Origin: Planctomycetaceae bacterium
Lineage (GTDB): Bacteria; Planctomycetota; Planctomycetia; Planctomycetales; Planctomycetaceae
Length of the DNA: 64,000 bases
Direction: 5' to 3'
Assembly (NCBI GenBank): GCA_002726205.1
Contig: PBSL01000003.1
Location: forward strand, 5,522 to 69,521
The notes under the pieces are model-generated. The model saw nothing but the letters and a program-made list of their open reading frames with translations. It was not told where the DNA came from and ran no database searches. Below, piece after piece: positions 27,793 to 35,105 of the stretch. The stretch's first letter is position 1. Every line of letters begins with the position of its first letter. The position numbers and the translations under genes were made by a program.

Positions 27793-28744
27793 ACGGCCCG
27801 TCGTCGAAAAGCACGTCAACGAACCAGTTCGCGTCGAATGGCTCGAGGTCATCGACGCCCTCGCCGACGCCCACGTACTTGACCGGCAGGTTCATCTGCT
27901 GGCGGATCGGAACGACGATGCCCCCGCGGGCGGTCCCATCGAGCTTGGCCAGCACGATCCCGGTGCACTCGACAACCTCGGAGAAGTTCTTCGCCTGGCT
28001 GATGCCGTTTTGCCCGGTTGTCGCATCGAGAACCAGCAGGCTCTCGTGGGGCGCTCCTGGCACCTTCTCGCCGATTACCCGATGAATCTTCTGCAGTTCT
28101 CGCATCAGGTTGTGATCGGTCTGCAAACGCCCCGCGGTGTCGATGATCACGCAATCCACCCCTGCCTCCAGTGCGCGATCACACCCGGCATAAGCCACGC
28201 TGGCCGGATCGGTGCCGGAGGGTCGGGTCACGATCTCGCAGCCGAGCCGCTGGCTCCACATCGTCAATTGCTCGACCGCCGCCGCCCGGAACGTGTCGCC
28301 GGCAACCAGGACCAGGCTCCGTCCCGAGGAAATCAGCAGCCGGGCAAGCTTGGCGATCGAGGTGGTCTTGCCCACGCCGTTGACTCCGGCGACGAGTATC
28401 ACGGTGAGGCCCGCCGGTGAGAGGTTCAGGGGTGAGAGTGGATCGTTGACATCCGAGTGCTCCTGCTCATCGTTCCTGGCGGCAAGCTGCTCCTTGAGAG
28501 TGTCCTTGACGGTCTCGAGGACCGTGTCGACATCGACCGTGCGGCCGCCGTATTCCTCGCGGAGCTTCCCGACGATCGCCGAAGTGGCCACGACCCCCAT
28601 GTCGGTCTTCAGCAGCCGGCCTTCGAGCTGACGGAGTTGATCCTCGTCAAGGATCTGGCCTTCCTGGAAGAGGTCACGGAGATCGGTCCGTAACACGTCC
28701 TTGGTCTTCTGGAGTCCCTGCTTGAGGCGATCGAAGAGTCCCAT
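27791..28744 (-). CDS. ftsY: Signal recognition particle receptor FtsY
   Basis: 317 aa from ATG 28744 (MGLFDRLKQGLQKT), the usual short FtsY beginning. The NG domain is complete: P-loop GVNGVGKTTSIAKLA from 120, DTFRAAAVEQL, the DTAGRLQTD switch, TGQNG, and LDGTARGG near the C-terminus. There is no long acidic A domain, as in many non-proteobacterial FtsY proteins. It docks SRP-bound ribosomes at the membrane for cotranslational insertion. Upstream in-frame sequence beyond the ATG is not FtsY-like. It is followed upstream by the rhamnulokinase on the same strand with a 46-base gap. Confidence 0.95.
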   Translation of the reverse strand: MGLFDRLKQGLQKTKDVLRTDLRDLFQEGQILDEDQLRQLEGRLLKTDMGVVATSAIVGKLREEYGGRTVDVDTVLETVKDTLKEQLAARNDEQEHSDVNDPLSPLNLSPAGLTVILVAGVNGVGKTTSIAKLARLLISSGRSLVLVAGDTFRAAAVEQLTMWSQRLGCEIVTRPSGTDPASVAYAGCDRALEAGVDCVIIDTAGRLQTDHNLMRELQKIHRVIGEKVPGAPHESLLVLDATTGQNGISQAKNFSEVVECTGIVLAKLDGTARGGIVVPIRQQMNLPVKYVGVGEGVDDLEPFDANWFVDVLFDDGP

Positions 28745-28790
28745 CGTTTCGTCGCGCTCCCCTGGATGGTCTGGTGGTTTCCGGCCGGGA

Positions 28791-30284
28791 TCAACCGGCC
28801 AACTCGGCAAATCGTCCGCGGGCATCGTCCCAGGCGGCTGCCGCCGTCGGGTTGTAGGTTTCGGGTTGCGTCGAGTTCGCCACGACCTCGCGGATGTCGG
28901 CCAACGACGCCAGTTCACCGGCTGAACGGGCCTGCACCAGCACGTTGCCCAGCGCGGTGGCCTCGACCGGCCCCGCGACCACCGCCCGACCACAGGCGTC
29001 GGCGGTCAGTTGATTCAGCAGCCGGTTCTGGCAGCCACCACCGACAACGTGAATCACCTGGCTGGGTACGCCCGAGAGGGACTCGATGCCATCAAGGACC
29101 ATGCGATACTTCAGTGCCAGGCTCTCCAGAGCACAACGCACCAGTGCCCCGTCGCTGTCGGGCTCGGGCTGTCCACTCGCGCGACACGCCTCGCGAATCG
29201 CCGTCGGCATGCAGGCGGGACTCAGGAACCGTGGATCGTCGGGATCGATCAGCGAGACGAACGCCGGCGCCGCTTCAGCCTGCCGGGTCAGCACGTCGTA
29301 GTCGCCGTCGCGCCCGTCACGCACGAAGGCCCGGCGGCATTCCTGCACGAGCCACAGTCCCATGATGTTCTTCAACAATCGAAACGTCCCGTCGATTCCA
29401 CCCTCGTTGGTCGCGTTCAGTGCCAATGTCTCGGGACCGGTCACCGCATTGGACACCTCGGCTCCCATCAGTGACCACGTCCCGGAGCTGATGTACGTCC
29501 AGTCCGAATGGCCGGTCCGACTCGTCGGAACCGCCGCCACCGCTGAACCGGTGTCATGAGTCGCGGGGGCGACCACGTCGATCCGTTCGAGTCCCGCCGC
29601 CCGGGCCACGTCGTCCCTGAGCCGCCCGAGCGTGGTGCCCGGAGCCACGACCTCGGGAAAAATCTCCGCCGGCAGCTCGAGCCGGCCAAGCAGATCCGTC
29701 GCCCAACCGTTGCGGGCGGGATCAAAGCACTGGGTCGTCGTGGCGTTGGTGAACTCGATCACGCGACTGCCGCACAACAGCCAGTGGAAGTAGTCGGGAA
29801 TCAGCAACAGCCGAGCCGCCTGGCCGAGCAGTTGGGGGTCACTCTGCCGCATGGCCAACAACTGGTAGAGCGTGTTCAGTTCCATGAACTGCAGACCGGT
29901 CGCCGCAAAGATCTCCTCGCGGGGAACACGGTCGAACGCCAGATCGAACATGCCGGCGGTGCGGCTGTCACGATAATGCCAGGGCAAGCCGAGCAGTTCG
30001 TCACGGGCCGACAGCAACACGTAATCAACGCCCCACGTGTCAACCCCCACGCTGCAGATCGACTCGCCGTGAACCGATGCCGCCCGGGCCAGGCCCTCCC
30101 GGATACCGTTCCACAGGCCCAGCACATTCCATCGCAGCGTGTCGCCAACGGGAACTGGCCCGTTGGTGAAGCGATGCTGTTCCTCGAGTCGTACCGTCCG
30201 CCCGTCGAAGAGACCGGCCACCACGCGACCGCTTTCCGCCCCAAGATCGACACCAAGAAAACATCGCTCGGCCATGGTTTCCAT
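28791..30284 (-). CDS. rhaB: Rhamnulokinase (FGGY family carbohydrate kinase)
   Basis: 497 aa from ATG 30284 (METMAERCF); ATG 30275 is equally possible. FGGY features include FLGVDLGAESGRVVAG at the N-terminus and VDTWGVDYVLL, both close to RhaB. PATHDTGSAVAAVP contains the catalytic Asp, followed by ISSGTWSLMGAE and the C-terminal HVVGGGCQNRLLNQLTADACGR. RhaB phosphorylates L-rhamnulose in rhamnose catabolism. No rhaA or rhaD is beside it, so the pathway genes must be dispersed. The TWGVD and GTWSL motifs favour RhaB over xylulo- or glycerol kinase. Confidence 0.88.
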   Translation of the reverse strand: METMAERCFLGVDLGAESGRVVAGLFDGRTVRLEEQHRFTNGPVPVGDTLRWNVLGLWNGIREGLARAASVHGESICSVGVDTWGVDYVLLSARDELLGLPWHYRDSRTAGMFDLAFDRVPREEIFAATGLQFMELNTLYQLLAMRQSDPQLLGQAARLLLIPDYFHWLLCGSRVIEFTNATTTQCFDPARNGWATDLLGRLELPAEIFPEVVAPGTTLGRLRDDVARAAGLERIDVVAPATHDTGSAVAAVPTSRTGHSDWTYISSGTWSLMGAEVSNAVTGPETLALNATNEGGIDGTFRLLKNIMGLWLVQECRRAFVRDGRDGDYDVLTRQAEAAPAFVSLIDPDDPRFLSPACMPTAIREACRASGQPEPDSDGALVRCALESLALKYRMVLDGIESLSGVPSQVIHVVGGGCQNRLLNQLTADACGRAVVAGPVEATALGNVLVQARSAGELASLADIREVVANSTQPETYNPTAAAAWDDARGRFAELAG

Positions 30285-30321
30285 GATAGTTGCTGACCAC
30301 CACGAAAAACACGTGGCCGGA

Positions 30322-31617
30322 TCACGACGACGAGCGAACCACAACCGTCGTGCCCGCGGATCCAATCTGCTCGGCAAATCGCCTCGGAATCCGATACACC
30401 AGTCGCATCCGCTGCTCGTCGTACTCGCTGTCAGTCAACGTGCCGTGTTCGTTGAGGAATGCCAGCAGCCGGCCGTTGCCGATGTCGGTCTCGATTTCTG
30501 CCTCGACCTCCCCCTCACCCAACAACTCGCTGACCGCCACCGAAAGCCGGTCGATCCCAGAACCGGTGGCAGCACTGACAGTCACACAATGCTCGGTCCG
30601 GGCGCGGAGGATGTCGATGTCGGTACGATCCTCGACCGTGTCGACCTTGTTGAGCACCAGGATCTGTTCGAGTTCGTCGGCACCAATGTCTCCGAGAACC
30701 TTGTTGACCGTGGCAATCTGCTCCTCGACACGCGGATGCCCGGCATCGGCGACGTGCAACAACAAGTCGGCGTTGCGGGTTTCTTCCAGGGTCGAGCGGA
30801 AGGAGGCCACCAGGTGATGTGGCAGGTCGCGAACAAAACCAACCGTGTCGCTGAGCAGTACCTCGCCCCAGCCGGAGATCTCCCAGCGACGAGTCCTCGT
30901 GTCGAGTGTCGCGAAGAGCTTGTCGGCCACCAGCACATCCGCACCACACAGCGCCCGCATCAACGTGCTCTTGCCGGCATTGGTGTAGCCGACCAGCGAC
31001 ACCGTCATGTGGTTGGCCCGACGAGCCACCTCGCGGCGGCGGCGGCCCTCGACGGTCTTCAACCGCCGACGCAACTCGGCAACCCGCTTGTCGATCAAGC
31101 GACGGTCGGTCTCGATCTGCCGTTCACCCGGGCCGCGACCGGTGCCGATTCCCCCCTCGATCCGCTCCAGGTGAGTCCACAGTTTCTTCAACCGCGGGCG
31201 GAAGTAGAGCAACTGGGCTAACTCGACCTGCAACTTCGCCTCGTAGGTCTGCGCCCTCGTGGCAAAGATGTCCAGAATCACCTCGCTGCGATCAACGATG
31301 ATCGTCTGCAACGCCTCCTCGAGATTGCGACTCTGTGCAGGCGTCAGGTTGTTGTCGAAGACAACCAGCTGCGCCTCGTGCACTTCGACGAGGTGTTGAA
31401 TTTCTTCCAGCTTCCCGCTGCCAACACAGGTGGCCGGGTGAGGCCGCGGCCGAACCTGGACTACCTCGTCGACAATCCGCACCCCCGCGGTCGCCGCCAG
31501 ACCGCGGATCTCCTCCAATGCCCTCTCGCGTTCGCCCCGCTGGGCATGAGCAAGCACGCGGACCAGGATGCCCCGCTTCTTCTCGACCTTGAGTTCTTCA
31601 CGCTTCGGTTCAGCCAA
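30322..31617 (-). CDS. hflX: Ribosome-associated GTPase HflX
   Basis: 431 aa. The N-terminal HflX domain has VGSGKLEEI and VVFDNNLTPAQSRNLE, then an IVDRSEVILDIFATRAQTYEAKLQVELAQL helix and the Gly-rich GGIGTGRGPGERQIETDRR. The G domain has GYTNAGKSTLM, the SDTVGFVRDLPHHLVASF switch and NKVD. HflX splits or rescues stalled 70S ribosomes. The TTG start at 31617 is used because no ATG or GTG gives a full N-terminus; CAGGT upstream is a weak binding site. Its upstream region on this strand contains the hairpin-rich non-coding stretch and its terminator, so hflX should have its own promoter below 31725. Confidence 0.94.
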   Translation of the reverse strand: MAEPKREELKVEKKRGILVRVLAHAQRGERERALEEIRGLAATAGVRIVDEVVQVRPRPHPATCVGSGKLEEIQHLVEVHEAQLVVFDNNLTPAQSRNLEEALQTIIVDRSEVILDIFATRAQTYEAKLQVELAQLLYFRPRLKKLWTHLERIEGGIGTGRGPGERQIETDRRLIDKRVAELRRRLKTVEGRRRREVARRANHMTVSLVGYTNAGKSTLMRALCGADVLVADKLFATLDTRTRRWEISGWGEVLLSDTVGFVRDLPHHLVASFRSTLEETRNADLLLHVADAGHPRVEEQIATVNKVLGDIGADELEQILVLNKVDTVEDRTDIDILRARTEHCVTVSAATGSGIDRLSVAVSELLGEGEVEAEIETDIGNGRLLAFLNEHGTLTDSEYDEQRMRLVYRIPRRFAEQIGSAGTTVVVRSSS

Positions 31618-31724
31618 CTGTGACCTGCCAGCACGGTGTCGATCAATCTCACCGACAGTTTATGCTGTTGCGATCACGCCATCCAACCCATCACAGCGGC
31701 CTTCTGCAAATCCCGTCGCGGAAT

Positions 31725-32062
31725 TAAACGAACAAACCGAAAGGACGCTTCTCACACGTCCTTTCGGCCCGTCCAGGTGTGATGAGGTGAGGTGGGGTAT
31801 CAGGTGGGAAAAAGGCCCCTCTCCAAGGGCCGGTGGGAGCCGGTCTCTCACAACCGGCGTCTCTCTCACTCGACGTAACCTGTAAGCACCCCGCGTGCCA
31901 TGGCTGGCAAGTTTCCCTTGAATTCCCATCACACGTATCGCGTAAGTCACGTTCACAAAGTGACTTATGCACCATTTACCGGTTTCGATGGACCGGAAAA
32001 GTTGCCGGGGTGCGCAGCCGATTCGTTGCAGTTGTTACAAGTGCCGATCACTCAAAATTGTA
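31725..32062 (-). ncRNA. Candidate structured non-coding RNA in a 620-base gene-free stretch
   Basis: The gap 31618-32237 has no credible gene but carries six consecutive stem-loops: 31737-31767 (11 pairs), 31814-31831 (5), 31839-31858 (6), 31896-31909 (5), 31941-31969 (10 with one G-U) and 31979-31996 (5). Five of the six have 8-9-base loops; the loops of 31737-31767 and 31839-31858 share CTCACA (plus-strand reading). Read on the minus strand, the first-listed stem is followed by TTTGTTCGTTTAATT, a textbook terminator with no gene upstream for it to end. A TACAAT box at 32062-32057 could start an RNA of about 325 bases. I found no tmRNA, RNase P, SRP or 6S hallmarks. It could instead be an interspersed repeat or a long leader. 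Confidence 0.4.
31737..31767 (-). terminator. Intrinsic terminator with no upstream gene on its strand
   Basis: CCGAAAGGACG and CGTCCTTTCGG form a perfect 11-pair stem with a nine-base loop. On the minus strand it is followed by a T-rich tail (TTTGTTCGTTT). The nearest minus-strand gene upstream is more than 1.1 kb away, at 32953. Confidence 0.65.
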
Positions 32063-32237
32063 GAAAACACTCCGAAAGAACGGCTTTCTTGACTGCGGTT
32101 CCGGTTGGGATCGCTCCCGGTGCCAAAACGCGTGCTAGAGTTTTCTGCAGACACTGAGAGCAACACCACAGCCGACCACGAATTCTTTTCGCACCAGGTA
32201 ACGGTGACGAGGGAAGCTGGTTGGGGAGCGAGAACCG

Positions 32238-32921
32238 ATGGACTTCCTGAAGAAATTCATATCGGCCAGGACCCGTGAACCGAGTCCGGAACGTCCGGCG
32301 AGCAGTTTCGCCGATCTTTCCGATGACCAGCTCGAAACACACCTGAAAATCACAAGGTACGGGAGTTTCGTGCTCACCGACGCTGTTCGTCCGTCCTACG
32401 ACCTGCAGGTCGTCCCCCGAACCGGTTTTCGGCACGACACCTACAATGACACGGAAACCGCGATTGCGATTCCCGTGCTGATGGTTTCGGTTTCACGCGA
32501 CGAGGTACTTGACCTGTTCGTCGATCTGCTTGATCCGCTTGGTGGCGAGGTCGACGTGGTTCTGGAGACGAGTCATCACAGCCAGGGCAACGGTCACGAC
32601 GACTACTACCGCGAGAGCATCGAGTTGCCGATCCTCAAGAGCGTGCTGTACGACTTCGAGGAGATGCTGGTCAATGATGGCTGCACGGGAATCGCCGTGC
32701 TGAATCCGAAGCTGCCAATGGAAGTGCAGTTCGATGAGCACAAGATCTTCACGCTGTACGGGCAGGAGTTGCATGAGTTCGAGCAGGTACTCGAGACGCA
32801 CAGCGTTCCCTGCTGCGAGGACATCAAGTTCATCACCGAGGCCGAGCACGTCCACAGTTCGACCGACACGTTCGCCGAGCTGTTCGAACAATTGCGGTTT
32901 CGGCTGGGGATCGACAACTAG
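32238..32921 (+). CDS. Orphan acidic protein, function unknown
   Basis: 227 aa. The ATG is preceded by GGGGAGCGAG about six bases upstream, so the start is well supported. The protein is soluble and acidic, without signal or membrane segments. It has alternating beta and helix patterns (ETAIAIPVLMVSVSRDEVLDLFVDLLDPLGGEVDVVLE), a His-rich turn (SHHSQGNGHDD), and a later GIAVLNPKLPMEVQFDEHKIFTLYG strand pair. I do not recognise a family. It is monocistronic and lies directly after the hairpin-rich stretch, which could also be its regulatory region. It converges on the PH-domain gene. Confidence 0.7.
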   Translation: MDFLKKFISARTREPSPERPASSFADLSDDQLETHLKITRYGSFVLTDAVRPSYDLQVVPRTGFRHDTYNDTETAIAIPVLMVSVSRDEVLDLFVDLLDPLGGEVDVVLETSHHSQGNGHDDYYRESIELPILKSVLYDFEEMLVNDGCTGIAVLNPKLPMEVQFDEHKIFTLYGQELHEFEQVLETHSVPCCEDIKFITEAEHVHSSTDTFAELFEQLRFRLGIDN

Positions 32922-32952
32922 ACGCCGCCGTTTCAACGCGCCGTCGCCGCGA

Positions 32953-33480
32953 TCATCCGTCTTCGCTTCGCGACTCGATTGTCGCCAGGGCCTCACGGAC
33001 GAGTAGCAGGGCGTCCCGACACTCGAAGATGTTCTGCCGAAACACCTCGGGTCGCACGACACCTTCAAGCCGGGCGAGTTCGTTGTCCGAATCGTCCAGC
33101 AGCACCAGGTCGGCGGCGTTGTAGAAGTTCTGCCCCTCCCGGGCCGCCAGCGCGATCTCCTTGATCCCCTCCAGGGGGACCTCGCCCAGCAGTTTTTCTC
33201 CGAGTGCCGACTGGATCTTGATCCGCCTGTTGGTCAGGGCGAATCGCTGCCCCAACAGTTTCAACCGCACGTAGGTCAACGCGGCCAGCGGGGCCAGCAT
33301 CAGCGCCGGGGCGTAAGTCAGTCGAACACCGAGTAGCCGCCAGTCGGGAGCCGATTCCAGGAACCGGCCAATTCCCCGCCCGATGACCGTCGAGGCGACC
33401 GACGGCCAGCGCGTCAGCACGGCACGCTCGGTCTGCGTTTCCGCACCGGGAATCGCCTGGGGAAGAACTGCGGTGCTCAT
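32953..33480 (-). CDS. Bacterial PH-domain membrane protein (YdbS/DUF304-like)
   Basis: 175 aa. Hydrophobic segments at about 50-75 (LTYAPALMLAPLAALTYVRLKLL) are followed by the bacterial PH signature QRFALTNRRIKIQSALGEK and then EVPLEGIKEIALAAREGQNFYNAADLVLLDD. Members of this group are inner-membrane proteins of unknown function. The domain call rests on the 'Y/F-ALTNRRI' core, strand order and length. It stands in the middle of minus-strand genes, with 65 bases to the HD-domain gene upstream. Confidence 0.7.
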   Translation of the reverse strand: MSTAVLPQAIPGAETQTERAVLTRWPSVASTVIGRGIGRFLESAPDWRLLGVRLTYAPALMLAPLAALTYVRLKLLGQRFALTNRRIKIQSALGEKLLGEVPLEGIKEIALAAREGQNFYNAADLVLLDDSDNELARLEGVVRPEVFRQNIFECRDALLLVREALATIESRSEDG

Positions 33481-33545
33481 CGCTGATTTTTCCGGAACCC
33501 CACGGGAGACTGCGCACGATAGCAGACGAAAACCGGCAGTACCAG

Positions 33546-34910
33546 CTACGCCTCATCCTCCTCGTCAATCGGTTCACCTATTCGTTCCAGTGCCCGGTCC
33601 AGGCAACCGACGAAGCGGTCGGAATCGGAGAGTGTCTCGGCGAGTCGCGGATGAGCGAACAGGCGAACCCGTTTGACGTAATCATCGAACTGGGTGCGGG
33701 CCAGTGCATCAACGACCGGTGACACCTGCTGCAGCGGACGATAGAGATTGTCCTTGGGGAAGAAGATCTCGACGTCGAATTCGACCTCGCGGTGAGGTGG
33801 TGGGGCATCAATCAGCAGGTCCGTCGATGCCACTGTCTCGGAAAACTCAACTTCCACTTCCGCGGCCAGCACTTCTCCGAGCTGGACCAGCCAACCGTAG
33901 GACCGGCGTGCCAGTTGCCGGTAGAGTCGCGGCGACTGGTAAAAACTGAACTCGCCGACCCGCTTGTACAGTTTCCGGGTCACGCCGAAGACTCCCTCGA
34001 GCAGTCCGCTGCACGGTCCCCCGGCCGCCAGCCGACACAATTCGTCGATCGTCTCGGCCTCGCTCTTGCAGAAAAACGACTCGAGTTCGATCTGCTCGTG
34101 CAGGTGGAAGAACGCCCGCGCGAACATGCTGGTGGCCGAGCGAACCGCGTGGTGCCAGTAGACCTCGCTGAACATCACGTAACGTGCAAACACCATCAAC
34201 TCGGCCGCCGTCCTTCCCTTGGACGAAATCGCCAGTCCGTCTCCAGAGGCGTTTGTCACCAGCGACGACACGAGCCGGTTCTTGTCGAAATGCCGACCAT
34301 AGGGCACCCCGCAGTGCAGGCTGTCACGGCCCAGGTAGTCCATCTTGTCGATGTCGATCGGTCCCGACAGAATCGAACGCAGCAGGCGGCGGTCCGGGGA
34401 ATCGGTGCGGGCCACCAGAACGTCTAACACTTCCTCGGCTGCCACACCCCATTGCGTTTCCAGCACCCCGGCGAGCGTGCCGCTGTCGGCCAGGAACTGG
34501 GCCGCAAAAACCTCGTGGGGCGGCAGGCCGGGCAGCTTCATGTCCTCGATCGGATGGCAATACGGCCAGTGACCCAGGTCGTGTAACAACGCGGACACCA
34601 GCAACACCTCGACACTGTGCCGATCCACGATCTCGCAGAATCGCGGATCGCGTCCCAGCTGCCAGACGTACTTCAGTGCGTTGTGGTACACGCCCAGGGC
34701 GTGTTCAAACCGCGTGTGCGTCGCACCGGGATAGACTCTCGAAACAAGCCCCAGTTGCGTGATCTGCCTGAGCCGCTGAAACTCGGGCGTGTCCACCAGC
34801 GCCCGGACCCGGGGCGTGAACGGCACGTCCTGCTCGACCGGAATCCGCACGATTCCCCGGCCGCCTTCCAGGTTGGTCAACTCGGGAATGTCACCGTAGG
34901 GATGCTGCAT
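33546..34910 (-). CDS. HD-domain phosphohydrolase, SAMHD1/dGTPase-like
   Basis: 454 aa. Metal-binding residues of the HD superfamily are in order: His70 (HTRFEHALGVYH), His110-Asp111 (LLHDLGHWPYCHP) and Asp191 (IDIDKMDYLGRDSLHCG). The 'TPEFQRLRQITQLG' opening and DKMDYL-RD block are typical of the SAMHD1/YdhJ branch of dNTP triphosphohydrolases, which hydrolyse dNTPs to nucleosides and triphosphate. The substrate is not established here. The C-terminal 150 residues are less conserved and acidic at the very end. A TATAAT on the minus strand ends seven bases before the ATG, pointing to a leaderless or near-leaderless message. Confidence 0.85.
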   Translation of the reverse strand: MQHPYGDIPELTNLEGGRGIVRIPVEQDVPFTPRVRALVDTPEFQRLRQITQLGLVSRVYPGATHTRFEHALGVYHNALKYVWQLGRDPRFCEIVDRHSVEVLLVSALLHDLGHWPYCHPIEDMKLPGLPPHEVFAAQFLADSGTLAGVLETQWGVAAEEVLDVLVARTDSPDRRLLRSILSGPIDIDKMDYLGRDSLHCGVPYGRHFDKNRLVSSLVTNASGDGLAISSKGRTAAELMVFARYVMFSEVYWHHAVRSATSMFARAFFHLHEQIELESFFCKSEAETIDELCRLAAGGPCSGLLEGVFGVTRKLYKRVGEFSFYQSPRLYRQLARRSYGWLVQLGEVLAAEVEVEFSETVASTDLLIDAPPPHREVEFDVEIFFPKDNLYRPLQQVSPVVDALARTQFDDYVKRVRLFAHPRLAETLSDSDRFVGCLDRALERIGEPIDEEDEA

Positions 34911-34917
34911 CCACGAA

Positions 34918-34923
34918 ATTATA
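34918..34923 (-). promoter_or_regulatory. TATAAT -10 box seven bases from a start codon
   Basis: On the minus strand TATAAT is followed by TTCGTGG and then the ATG of the HD-domain gene. With the usual six to seven bases between -10 and transcription start, the message would begin at or next to the A of ATG. No good -35 is seen at 17 bases. The rest of the 195-base divergent gap holds nothing else I can name. Confidence 0.4.
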
Positions 34924-35105
34924 CCGGGAAATCACGCCCGGCTCCCGGTCGAGTCAACAACGTCGGCACCGACGACGTAGAAAACCTGGTGGGTTTGACC
35001 CGTCCCGAAGTTCCCGGCGACTCCTGGCCGACAAACAGCCATAGCCGAGCCAGGCTGAAGGACTTACTATCCCGCTGTTTCCTCTCCGTCTTCCCAATCA
35101 TCCCC

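Noticed and set aside
31660-31975. Two short minus-strand frames in the hairpin region
   Set aside because: They mutually overlap, have no ribosome binding site, and the same bases form perfect stem-loops, which argues for structure rather than coding.
31725-32062. tmRNA, RNase P RNA, SRP RNA or 6S RNA
   Set aside because: I looked for the tRNA-like ends of tmRNA, the conserved cores of RNase P and SRP RNA, and a long central-bubble hairpin of 6S. None is present.
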